This document shows positions 26,461 to 34,594 of a stretch of DNA of 64,000 nt, piece by piece. Position 1 is the stretch's first letter. Every line of letters begins with the position of its first letter. The stretch is from DATKNA01 sp963786765. Lineage in GTDB: Bacteria; Actinomycetota; Actinomycetes; Actinomycetales; Kineosporiaceae. The stretch lies in assembly GCA_963786765.1 (NCBI GenBank), contig CAWBAJ010000008.1:124001-188000 (forward strand), in the 5' to 3' direction. Both the position numbers and the translations under genes were made by a program. The notes under the pieces were generated by a model. That model worked only from the letters and a program-made list of their open reading frames with translations. It was not told the DNA's origin and did no database searches.

Positions 26461-26600
26461 GAGATCTGTCGTTCCGACAGGATAGGATCGACCCCGTCGC
26501 GCTGTTGCGCTTCACCGTGGGCACGAGCCCACGAGGTCGCTGGAACCGGTTCAGGCCGCTTCGAGAGCGGCCCCCTTCCACCGACGGAGTTCTCTTCTTC
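26461..26600 (+). promoter_or_regulatory. Structured 5' leader of the DEAD-box helicase gene
   Basis: The 140-bp gap holds, in order: CTGTCG-TTC-CGACAG (26466-26480); a -10-like TAGGAT (26483-26488); a GTGGGC-ACGA-GCCCAC hairpin (26517-26532); the palindrome GAACCGGTTC (26543-26552); and a GGCCGCT-TCGAG-AGCGGCC hairpin (26554-26572). If transcription starts near 26495 the leader is about 105 nt and mostly paired. Cold-shock helicase mRNAs often have such leaders; attenuation or autoregulation is inference. Confidence 0.5.
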
Positions 26601-28122
26601 ATGACCCACCCCACTTCGGGCGGCCGCGCTGCGTCCGCTCGTCCCGGCACGTCCCCGCGTCGCCGCTCCCGCACCTCCTCCCCCCGTCCGGCCCAGCAGT
26701 CCCGCCCGGTCGACTCCGCGGCTGCCGCGCTCGACGCGGCCCTCGACGAGGCCATGGCTCGCCCCGAACCGGCGATCGCCTCGTTCGCCGAGCTGGGCAT
26801 CGCGCCCGTGCTCGTGGAGTCCCTCGCCCGCGGCGGAGTGACCGCTCCCTTCGCCATCCAGACCCGCGCCCTGCCGGACGCCCTGGCGGGTCGTGACGTG
26901 CTCGGCCGGGCCCGCACAGGCTCCGGAAAGACCCTCGCCTTCGGCCTGCCCGTGCTCGACCCGGCTGTCGGCGTCCTCCTCGAGCGGACAGGCCCGGCGG
27001 ACGCCGAACGCCCCGCGTTCGCTCGTCCTCGTGCCCACCCGTGAGCTTGCGCTGCAGGTGGCCGGCGTTCTGACGCCGCTCGCCCAGACGCTGGGGCAGC
27101 GTGTGGCGACCGTTGTCGGGGGCGCCCCCTACGGACGGCAGACCGACGCCCTGAATCGCGGCCTCGACGTGCTCGTCGCGACACCGGGACGCCTCGTGGA
27201 CCTCATCGAGCGCGGCGCGTGCCGGCTCGACCGGGTCGAGATCACCGTGCTGGACGAGGCCGACTACATGGCCGACCTGGGCTTCCTGCCGGTCGTCACG
27301 AAGCTGCTCGAGCAGACGCCGGCGGCCGCGCAACGGCTGCTCTTCTCGGCGACCCTCGACCGCGGAGTGGCCACCCTGGTCCAGCGGTTCCTCACGGAGC
27401 CCGCCGTGCACGCCGTGCCCACGCCGCCCGAGGAGGCGGCGGTGATGACACACCGCGTCTTCGCGGTCGGGCGCGACGACAAGGTCGACGTCGCGACGCG
27501 CGTGGCGGCACGCCCCGCTCGCACCTTGTTCTTCGTGCGGACGAAGCACGGCGCGGACCGGCTGGCCAAGCAGCTCGGGCGCGGCGGGGTGGAGGCCGCG
27601 GCCATCCACGGCAACCTCGGCCAGGGGGCGCGGCAGCGGGCGCTCGCGGCGTTCACCGAGGGGCGCACCAGGGTGCTGGTGGCCACGGACGTCGCCGCGC
27701 GCGGCATCCACGTCGACGACGTGGATCTCGTCGTGCACTTCGACCCGCCGAACGATCACAAGGACTACCTGCACCGCTCGGGCCGGACGGCACGCGCCGG
27801 AGCTGACGGCACCGTGGTCGCGCTGGTCCAGCCGGAGCAGTTGCGCGAGGTGCAGCGGCTGCATGCGGCGGCCAACGTGGAGGCGACGGTCGAAAAGGTC
27901 CACCCGGACCATCCGGCCGTGCTCGACCTGGGGCGCAGCGGCGAGCCGATCGTCATCCGCCCGTCCGTGGCCTCCCCCGGGGGCCCGGCCGGCGCGGGGC
28001 GCAACGCCTCGGGCGGCCGGCCCCAGCGCGCTCCCGGACGCCGCCAGGGCACCGGCCGCGAGCCGGGCCGGCGGGGTTCGCAGGGCCGGCCCCAGCAGCG
28101 GGACCGCTACGGCACCCGCTGA
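26601..28122 (+). CDS. DEAD-box ATP-dependent RNA helicase (frameshifted)
   Basis: About 506 residues after correction. Motifs: Q-motif FAELGIAPVLVESLARGGVT...PFAIQTRALP; Walker A RARTGSGKT; LVLVPTREL; TPGRL; DEAD in VLDEADYMADLGF; FSATLD; then ARTLFFVRTKHGADRLAKQL, TDVAARGIHVDDVDLVVHFD and HRSGRTARAG. The C-terminus is a disordered Gly/Arg/Pro/Gln tail that likely binds RNA. The frame changes near 26955-26963 just after FGLPVLD; the other frame resumes RLSASSSSGQARRTPNAPRS. It remodels RNA in ribosome assembly or decay. ATG at 26601 follows GACGGAG. A strong shared terminator lies past the stop. Confidence 0.9.
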
Positions 28123-28160
28123 CCGGCTGCACATCCGCCGGCTCTCGGGCCGGACGCACG

Positions 28161-28192
28161 AGGGGCGCGACCATCGCTGGTCGCGCCCCTCA
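28161..28192. terminator. Bidirectional terminator between helicase and CsbD genes
   Basis: A perfect 13-bp stem, GAGGGGCGCGACC / GGTCGCGCCCCTC (28161-28173 and 28180-28192), with a 6-nt loop, midway between two convergent genes. It would work on both strands. Confidence 0.8.
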
Positions 28193-28209
28193 GGCGTACG
28201 TGGCGGGTG

Positions 28210-28383
28210 TCAGCCCTTGAAGGCGTCCTTGACCTTCTCGCCGGCCTGCTTGAGGTCGGACTTCGCCTGGTCGCCCTGGCCCTGAGCCTTCAGCTCGTCG
28301 TCGCCGGTGACGTTGCCGACGCCCTCCTTGGCCTTGCCGCCGAGGTCTTCCATCTTGTTGTCGATCTTGTCGTCGAGACCCAT
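28210..28383 (-). CDS. CsbD-family stress protein
   Basis: 57 residues, MGLDDKIDNKMEDLGGKAKE then GVGNVTGDDELKAQGQ and a charged amphipathic end, the hallmark of CsbD proteins, which are small hydrophilic proteins induced by general stress in other bacteria. Molecular role unknown. The ATG at 28383 has GAGGAGG 8 nt upstream. A longer in-frame reading to 28494 is unlikely because it would cover the divergent promoter. Confidence 0.88.
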   Translation of the reverse strand: MGLDDKIDNKMEDLGGKAKEGVGNVTGDDELKAQGQGDQAKSDLKQAGEKVKDAFKG

Positions 28384-28492
28384 ACTGGCCCTCCTCGATG
28401 GAACCGTCGTGCTCATGTGCGGACCTGTCCATGCGATCACGCCGATTCGGCGCGCGCATGTCGGGACGCACCGTGCGAGCCTCGGCCGGACC

Positions 28493-29863
28493 ATGGTCGG
28501 CGTGTTGACTTATGGCGAGACCTACGACGTCGTCGTGCTCGGCGCCGGATCGGCCGGAGAGACCCTCGCCGGCGAGCTGACCAACGCGGGGCTGTCCGTC
28601 GCCGTCGTCGAGCAGGGGCTCGTCGGAGGAGAGTGCCCCTACCTGGCCTGCGTGCCGAGCAAGACGTTGCTCCTGGCGGCGGCCGCGGGTGCCGACTGGA
28701 CGGTCGCGGTCCGGCGCCGCGACGAGGCGGCGGAGCACCGGGACGACAGCGGTGCGGTGCGGGGGCTGGAGCAGTCGGGGGTGACGGTCGTGCGCGGCCG
28801 CGGGGTCGTCGCCGCGCCCGGTCGGGTGACGGTGGACGGGGAGCGCTCCCTGGCCTGGTCGCGGGCCCTCGTGGTGGCGACGGGCAGCGAACCCGCCATG
28901 CCGCCCGTGCCGGGACTCGAGGAGGTTCCGGCGTGGACCAGCGACGAGGCGCTGAGCAGTCCGGAGCTGCCGGGCCGCCTCGCCGTGCTCGGAGGCGGTG
29001 CCGTCGGATGCGAGCTCTCGCAGGTGTACGCGCGGTTCGGCAGCCAGGTCAGCCTGCTCGAACCCGGCGACACGGTGCTGCCCGGGGAGCCGGTGTGGGT
29101 CGGCGGCATGCTCTGCGAGGCACTGGGCGGCGACGGCGTCGAGGTGAGGACGGGGACCTCGGCGCAGCGGGTGGAGTCGGTGCGGGGCGGCATCCTGGTG
29201 GTGCCGGACTCGGGTGAGCCCGTCGAGGTGGATCGGGTGCTGATTGCGACGGGCCGGCGGCCGCGGACGGCGGGGCTCGGACTGGAAGCGCTCGGACTGC
29301 AGATGGACGAGGGCAGTGCACTGGACGTCGACCCGCGGTGCCGGGTGCGGAGCGGGAACGAGGTGTTCGACGAGGTGTTCGCGATAGGCGACGTGTCGGG
29401 GATCTCCCCGTACACGCACTCGGCGAACTACCAGGCCCGGATCGTCGCCGCGCACCTGCTGGGGCAGCACGCCCGCGACGCGGACTATCGCGCGATCCCG
29501 CGGGCTGTGTACACGGATCCGGCCGTCTTCTCCGTCGGGCTCTCCGCGGACGCCGCCCGCCAGCAGGGCCACGACGTGGCGTCCGCGCAGTCGGACGTGT
29601 CGCAGACCGGGCGGGCTTTCGTCGAGGGGGCAGCGGCCGGCCGCTCTCCTCGGCCCGCCCGGCTCGAACTGGTGGCGGACCTTGGCACTGGGCGCCTGGT
29701 GGGCGCGGTCGCCGTGGGGTCGGACGCCGACAGCTGGGCCTCCGAGCTCGCGCTGGCGGTGCACGCCCGGGTCCCGCTCGCGACGCTGGTCGACCTGGTG
29801 CACGCCTTCCCGACCTGGGGTGAGGCGATCCTGCCAGCCGTCCGTGAGCTCTCCGGCCGCTGA
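28493..29863 (+). CDS. FAD-dependent pyridine nucleotide-disulfide oxidoreductase (dihydrolipoyl dehydrogenase/mercuric reductase-like)
   Basis: 456 residues. FAD site VVVLGAGSAGETLAGELTNA; redox-active disulfide GGECPYLACVPSK (Cys48 and Cys53); NAD(P) site LAVLGGGAVGCELSQVYARF; second FAD motif VFAIGDVSG; and a C-terminal dimerisation domain. In family members a His just before Pro in HxHPTxxE is the catalytic base; here the motif is VHAFPTWGEAIL, so that His is Phe. This argues against true lipoamide dehydrogenase and suggests another disulfide or quinone substrate. The ATG at 28493 is assumed; GTG at 28502 is possible. Confidence 0.8.
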   Translation: MVGVLTYGETYDVVVLGAGSAGETLAGELTNAGLSVAVVEQGLVGGECPYLACVPSKTLLLAAAAGADWTVAVRRRDEAAEHRDDSGAVRGLEQSGVTVVRGRGVVAAPGRVTVDGERSLAWSRALVVATGSEPAMPPVPGLEEVPAWTSDEALSSPELPGRLAVLGGGAVGCELSQVYARFGSQVSLLEPGDTVLPGEPVWVGGMLCEALGGDGVEVRTGTSAQRVESVRGGILVVPDSGEPVEVDRVLIATGRRPRTAGLGLEALGLQMDEGSALDVDPRCRVRSGNEVFDEVFAIGDVSGISPYTHSANYQARIVAAHLLGQHARDADYRAIPRAVYTDPAVFSVGLSADAARQQGHDVASAQSDVSQTGRAFVEGAAAGRSPRPARLELVADLGTGRLVGAVAVGSDADSWASELALAVHARVPLATLVDLVHAFPTWGEAILPAVRELSGR

Positions 29864-29873
29864 CGCTCGCTGG

Positions 29874-32350
29874 TCAGAAGGGCGGGGTCTGGTTGGCCGC
29901 GGCTTCGCGTTCGGCGTCGCGTGCGGCTTGGTCGGTGCGGGCTCGTTCGGCGTCGGCGCGGGCCTGGGCTGCCTTGGCGCGGGAGCGTTGCCAGGCGTGG
30001 TCGGCCCAGTCGGTGTCGTGTCTGGGGTCGGTGCCGGTGCCGGTGCCGGTGGCGGTGGCGGGGGTGTCGGCGGTGTCGTCGTCGAGCGGTGGGCGGTCGG
30101 GGTGTTCGGCGGCGTGGGCGGCCTGCCGGGCCCGTTCGTGGGCGCGTTGGGCGGCGAGGTGGGTGATGGCGGCGACTACGTTCGGGTGGGCGTTGGGTCC
30201 GGTGGTGGGGATCGGGCCGGGGTCGGCGATGTGGGGGTGGCTGCGGCAGGTCACCCCGGAGGGCAGGGTCCATTCCAGGGTGCCGGCGGGGGTGGTGGGG
30301 TCCTCCTCGCGGCCGACCGCGCGCACGTGTAGGAGGCCGGCGGTCTTCTGCTGGTGGTGTGTTCGGCATAGCGCCTGCAGGTTGCAGGAGCAGGTCCGGC
30401 CGCCGCCGCGCTGCCCGGCCGGGTCGTCGGGGTGGTAGGGGATGCGGTGGTCCAGATCGCAGCGGCCGGCCGGGTGGGCGGGTTGGCGGCAGCCGGGGAA
30501 CACGCAGACCGGTTCCATCGCGGTGACGAGGCGGGTCAGCCGGGGTGGCGGGTCGTGCCGGGGGGTCCAGATCGGGTCGGTGACCCCGAGCACGGTGCCG
30601 TGGGTGTCGTCGGTGATGATGCACCGCCATGCCGTGAACGCCGGCTGTTCCCGGGCGGCGTCGGCGGCGATCCGCCGGGCCAGGCCGGCGGCGACCGGGC
30701 CGTACCCGTCCAGGCGCCCGGGCTGGTCGGCCAGGCCGAGGAACGTGGTCAGCGGCATCGTCAACGACACCAGGGTGCTCTTCGTCGGCGCCCCCGCGAA
30801 CGCGGCGGTGAACGACGGCACGACCGCCACCGGCACCGCCCGCCCACACGCACACCGCGCCACCCCGTCAGGCAGCTCCCGGTCGACGGCCGGGGCGGCG
30901 CGGGAAGCGGCTGAACCGGGATCGCCATCTCGATCCGGTGCGGCAGGATCCGATGCGGCGCACGCCCCGGCGTGCAGGGCGCAGGCGAAGTCCGCGTCAC
31001 ACAATTCCTCGGCATCCGGACCAACACCCGGATCGGCACCCGACGGATCGTCAGAATCGACACCGGAATCGACACCGGAATCGACACCGGAATCGAGATC
31101 GGGTTCGTGATCTGGGGTGGCGTGGGAGTCGGGCGGCTGCGCCGGTCGGCATATTCGTCGGGGTATTCGTCGGGGTGGACGCCGCGGGTGGCGCGGTGGA
31201 CGAGTTCGTCGGCGCGCAACTGGTCCAGGGTCCGGGGGTCACCCGTGGCCTTCGCGGCCTTGGCCGCCATCGTCAGGGCGGCGAACACCGCGGCGGCGTC
31301 CTCGGCGGGCAGGTTCGCGGTCAGCTCCGCGGTGCCGTCCTCGTTCTCCCCGACCCGCACATGCCGCTCCCGGCGGGCCCGCCGCGCGCGCCGCTCGGCC
31401 TCCGCGGCGTCCAGCTCCTTGATCGCGGCCCGGATCGCGTCCTTGAGCTCCTGCACCGTCCAGCGCGCGATCACCGGCACCCCGGTCCCGGGCGCCGCCG
31501 GGTCCGCCAACACGTCCACCGCGTCGATCCCGGCCAGCTCGCCGGCGTCGCCGACCGGGCCGAGCACGACCGCGTCCACCGCCCGCGCCACCGCCGCGTC
31601 CAGGTGGGCGGTCTCCCACACGAACAGCTTCACCTTCGCCCAGTCCACCCACCCCGCCTCCAACAACCTCGCCAACCCCGGCAGCCGGTCCTCCACGAAG
31701 ATCGCGACCGCGGCGTTCACCCACGCCCGCGCCGTGGTCGGCGCCAGCCCGGCCGCCACCGCCAGCTCACTGGCCACCAGCACATCGGCCATGCACTGCC
31801 CCCACTGCCGGGCCGTGCCCTGGAACCCGAACACCCCGAACACCCGCCGCTCATACCCGGCCGCGAACCCCTCCAGCCGCTCCACCATCGCCGCCCGCGC
31901 CACCGGATCCGACGGCACAGCGTGGCCATCCACATCCCCGGGCCGATCGGGCCCGTCCGGCCCGTCCGGGTCGCCGGGCCCGTCCGGGTCGCCGGGGTCG
32001 CCGGGCCCGTCGGGCCCGTCGGGGTCGTCGGGCAGCCCGCAGCCGATCGGCGGACACGCCTGCCAGTCCCGCACCCACCGCGCCGTCTCCACCAGCCGCC
32101 CGTACGTCAACCACCCCGCCAACCGCTCCTGCGCCGCGAACACCCGCACCCGACGCTCCAACACGTCCCACCCCGCCGCAGCCCCCGACTCCAACCCCTC
32201 CGCCAGAGCCCACGCCGACCCCGCCCCCGGCGCACCCGACAACGCCGCCACCAAGCCACCCGCAGAACACGCCGCGCCGCCGGCCCGCACGGCGCCCGGC
32301 GCTCCGCGCGGCAGCGGCAGCGCGGCGCTGTCCCCCCGACCATCCCCCAC
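29874..32350 (-). CDS. DUF222 / 13E12-type HNH endonuclease domain protein (frameshifted)
   Basis: About 820 residues after repair. The N-terminal DUF222 (13E12) region includes WDVLERRVRVFAAQERLAGW, ELAVAAGLAPTTARAWVNAA and ARLLEAGWVDWAKVKLFVWE; a long low-complexity Asp-Gly-Pro tract (DDPDGPDGPGDPGDPDGPGD) interrupts it. The C-terminal HNH nuclease reads VCVFPGCRQPAHPAGRCDLD, HRIPYHPDDPAGQ and CNLQALCRTHHQQKT. Near 31117 a one-base change is needed: the second frame continues DHEPDLDSGVDSGVDSGVDS, encoded by three 12-bp repeats. GTG at 32350 lies about 30 nt after a promoter that overlaps a LexA box, so SOS induction is likely. Multi-copy in many actinobacteria and possibly mobile. Confidence 0.82.
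31055..31090. repeat. Three tandem 12-bp repeats inside the HNH gene
   Basis: AATCGACACCGG occurs three times without interruption (31055-31066, 31067-31078, 31079-31090). On the coding strand it encodes repeated Gly-Val-Asp-Ser. Confidence 0.8.
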
Positions 32351-32371
32351 CCTGAGCCCCCGCCCCGAGAG

Positions 32372-32387
32372 TCGAACACCTGTACGA
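32372..32387. promoter_or_regulatory. Predicted LexA (SOS) box
   Basis: TCGAACACCTGTACGA matches the actinobacterial SOS box TCGAAC-N4-GTTCGA at 11 of 12 defined positions. It lies directly downstream of the -10 hexamer of the DUF222/HNH gene, over the expected transcription start, an ideal place for repression. Confidence 0.7.
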
Positions 32388-32416
32388 ATAGTACGGGAAA
32401 GGGCCGTCTCGAGCAA
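32388..32416 (-). promoter_or_regulatory. Predicted promoter of the DUF222/HNH gene
   Basis: Minus strand: -35 TTGCTC (32416-32411), 17-nt spacer, -10 TACTAT (32393-32388), followed at once by the LexA box. This is the best vegetative-type promoter in the region. Confidence 0.65.
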
Positions 32417-32509
32417 GAGATGCAGGGCCATCACAATAAGTGGCGAGGCCCCCACCAGCGGTAGGTGCGCTCCTCGACACAAGCTCACCGAGCAGCAATC
32501 AAGTTCTCA

Positions 32510-32523
32510 TGTGACATGTCACA
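32510..32523. promoter_or_regulatory. Perfect 14-bp palindrome resembling a CRP-type site
   Basis: TGTGACATGTCACA is fully symmetrical and contains GTG-N6-CAC, the core of actinobacterial CRP sites, although the half-sites are 2 bp closer than in the Escherichia coli consensus. It lies about 95 bp upstream of the HNH promoter, in the gene-free stretch 32351-32728. Confidence 0.4.
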
Positions 32524-32606
32524 ACAGCGCAGAGCGGAAAGCGCTCGGGATAGGACCAGAGACTTTCCCGGCGACCATGCACGCGCCCAAGGGAAACTCG
32601 TCAGGC

Positions 32607-32711
32607 CCGTCAGGGGAACACAGTCCGTCAGGGGAACGCAGTCCGTCAGGGGAACGCAGTCCGTCAGGGAACGCAGTCCGTCAGGGAATGCAGTCCGTCA
32701 AGGAACGCAGT
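32607..32711. repeat. Minisatellite: six tandem 17-18-bp units
   Basis: Unit CCGTCAGGGGAACGCAGT. Three 18-bp units (32607-32624, 32625-32642, 32643-32660) are followed by three 17-bp units (32661-32677, 32678-32694, 32695-32711) that have lost one G; a decayed seventh starts at 32712. Together with the SOS promoter and palindrome it fills the only gene-free stretch above 300 bp in the window. It ends 18 nt from the Nudix stop. Confidence 0.9.
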
Positions 32712-32728
32712 CCGTCAGCGAGAACTCC

Positions 32729-33229
32729 TCACCTGAGCGCGGCCAGGGCGGCCTCGAGGACGTCCGCCAGGTCGGGCGGATACACCGGCTCGTCACGACG
32801 CCCGGGCCCGTCGTGCGGCCGCCCCTCGGCGTGCGCCCGCAGCTGCTCGACGCTCCACCAGCCGGCGCCGTCGATGCTCGCGGTCTCGATCGCCTCGAGC
32901 GCCGCGGGGGCCGTCGTCCAGCCCTGCACGCGGACGGCGAAGAACTCGTTCTCCTGCTCCACCCGCCATCGGTCGAACTCGAAGGAGGAGTAGTCCTCGT
33001 GCAACGGGCCGATGAGCGAATCCTCGGTGACGATCAGGCCCGTCTCCTCGTGCAGCTCCCGGACGGCGCCGGCGCGGGCGGACTCGCCCGCCTCGATGCC
33101 CCCACCCACGGTCCACCAGAAGCGCGGTCCCGGGACGGCGGGATCGCCGCCGCGCAGCAGCAGCAGTCGGTCGGCGGGGTCGATCACGAGCACCCGGGCG
33201 GCCCGGCGCCGGAGCAGCTCGCGCTCCAC
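32729..33229 (-). CDS. Nudix hydrolase
   Basis: 166 residues. The Nudix box is complete: GGIEAGESARAGAVRELHEE then TGL (Gly43 to Leu65), giving Gx5Ex7REUxEExGU. The flanking sequence (ARVLVIDPADRLLLLRGGDP, WWTVGGG, EDYSSFEFDRWRVEQENEFF) resembles small cytosolic MutT/NUDT-type enzymes that cleave nucleoside diphosphate derivatives; substrate unknown. GTG start at 33229 follows GGAGG by 4 nt. The minisatellite lies just past its stop. Confidence 0.88.
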   Translation of the reverse strand: MERELLRRRAARVLVIDPADRLLLLRGGDPAVPGPRFWWTVGGGIEAGESARAGAVRELHEETGLIVTEDSLIGPLHEDYSSFEFDRWRVEQENEFFAVRVQGWTTAPAALEAIETASIDGAGWWSVEQLRAHAEGRPHDGPGRRDEPVYPPDLADVLEAALAALR

Positions 33230-33386
33230 GGGACCTCCGAAAACGATCAGCAGGGCGTGATCAGTCGACTACGCACCGAAGTATGCATTCCTCCACCGAA
33301 CCGTATCGCGACCGCCTGCTGGGAAGGATTCCTATCGTCTGGATCAACGGGCTCGCCCTGCCCGGCCCGCCCGACGAGGGAGATGT

Positions 33387-34547
33387 ATGCCTGGCCCGAC
33401 CAAGCGCCGCACCCTCCGCGTCGTCGCCTTGTCGCTGCCAGCCGCCGCCCTGCTGTCGCTGCTGTCCCTGCTGTCACCGCCGGCTGGCGCCGTCGCCGCG
33501 ACCCCCGACGCCCCAGCCCTTCCCGGGCCGCCCGTGCACCTCGAGCCGCGGTTCACGACGCTGCCGGTCAAGAAGGTCGGCGCCAAGCGGACGCCGACCC
33601 GGGCCGCGGCTGTGGTGACCAAGCTCCAGACCTTCACGCGCAGCTTCCGGTACGCACCCGAGCACACGACGTACAGCTACACGATGGTCGGCTACGACCC
33701 CGCCGTCACCGGCACGGCGAAGATCCCCAACTCGATCACTCCGATCCGGTTCCGCTTCGCCGGCAACCAGGTTCAGCTGCCGAGCTCGACCACGATCAAG
33801 GCCGTCACGCGGTCCGGCCTCTACACCTCGCAGGCCTTTCCGGGCGGCAGGGGTCAGTACGGCGACATCTTCATGCGCACCCAGTTCTCGTCCAGCATCC
33901 GGAACGGGAGGCGGAACTGGCACGTGATGCTCGCTCCGCCGACGGTCGACCAGCCGTTGCGGCTCTCCGTGCCGAGGACCAAGGGCGGTCCGGCCAGGAC
34001 GACGTCAGGAGCCCTGGTGTGGCTGGTCGACATCACCTGGTTCGACAGCGCACTGCAGTCCACCATCGCCCAGCAGTCGCCCGGCGCTCTGACCCAGTTC
34101 CTCGGCGCGGACGTCGTACTCTGCGGCCGCTACGACCCCCGTGACTTCAGCTCGTGCGGCATCGGGGGCTACCACAGCGCGACCGACGACAGCACGACCG
34201 GCGTCCGGACCTACAGCTACCAGTCCTACCTGTCCAGCAAGATCTTCGGAGCGACGTCCGGCTTCTACGGCCTGGCCCCGATGTCCCACGAGCTCGCGGA
34301 GTGGCTGGGCAACCCGTACCTGCAGAACGAGACGCCGGCATGGACCGAGCCGAGGAACCCGCAGTACGGCTGCAGCTCAGAGCTCGAGGTCGGTGACCCG
34401 CTCGTGGGCACGGTGCTCAGGGTGGCCAAGCAGATCTACCAGGACGAGGCGTACCTGGCGTTCTTCTCCCGGCAGAAGCCGTCGACGGCCTGGCGCGGCC
34501 GGTACAGCTGGTTCGGCACCTTCACGACCTACAGCCGGAGCTGCTGA
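33387..34547 (+). CDS. Secreted protein with HELAEW motif, possible metalloprotease-like
   Basis: 386 residues. A Sec signal peptide (RRTLRVVALSLPAAALLSLL, with likely cleavage after GAVAA) precedes a mature extracellular protein with four cysteines near DVVLCGRYDPRDFSSCGIGG, YGCSSELEVG and the C-terminal SRSC. The segment GLAPMSHELAEWLGNPYLQN carries an HExxE-like element similar to a SHE(V/L)AEW motif seen in uncharacterised secreted actinobacterial proteins; a metal site is possible, but a complete HExxH is absent. ATG at 33387 has GAGGGAG 5 nt upstream. A possible -10 TATCGT lies at 33333-33338. Function unknown. Confidence 0.6.
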   Translation: MPGPTKRRTLRVVALSLPAAALLSLLSLLSPPAGAVAATPDAPALPGPPVHLEPRFTTLPVKKVGAKRTPTRAAAVVTKLQTFTRSFRYAPEHTTYSYTMVGYDPAVTGTAKIPNSITPIRFRFAGNQVQLPSSTTIKAVTRSGLYTSQAFPGGRGQYGDIFMRTQFSSSIRNGRRNWHVMLAPPTVDQPLRLSVPRTKGGPARTTSGALVWLVDITWFDSALQSTIAQQSPGALTQFLGADVVLCGRYDPRDFSSCGIGGYHSATDDSTTGVRTYSYQSYLSSKIFGATSGFYGLAPMSHELAEWLGNPYLQNETPAWTEPRNPQYGCSSELEVGDPLVGTVLRVAKQIYQDEAYLAFFSRQKPSTAWRGRYSWFGTFTTYSRSC

Positions 34548-34594
34548 CCACCGGCTGATCGAGAGGTCCCACACGCCGGCAGCGACGGCGGGGA

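Noticed and set aside
30035..30065. GGTGCC repeats near the HNH gene end
   Set aside because: They code for Thr-Gly dipeptides in a low-complexity linker; no sign of separate function.
32607..32711. Tandem repeat considered as a CRISPR array
   Set aside because: Units of 17-18 bp follow directly with no unique spacers, and no cas gene is near.
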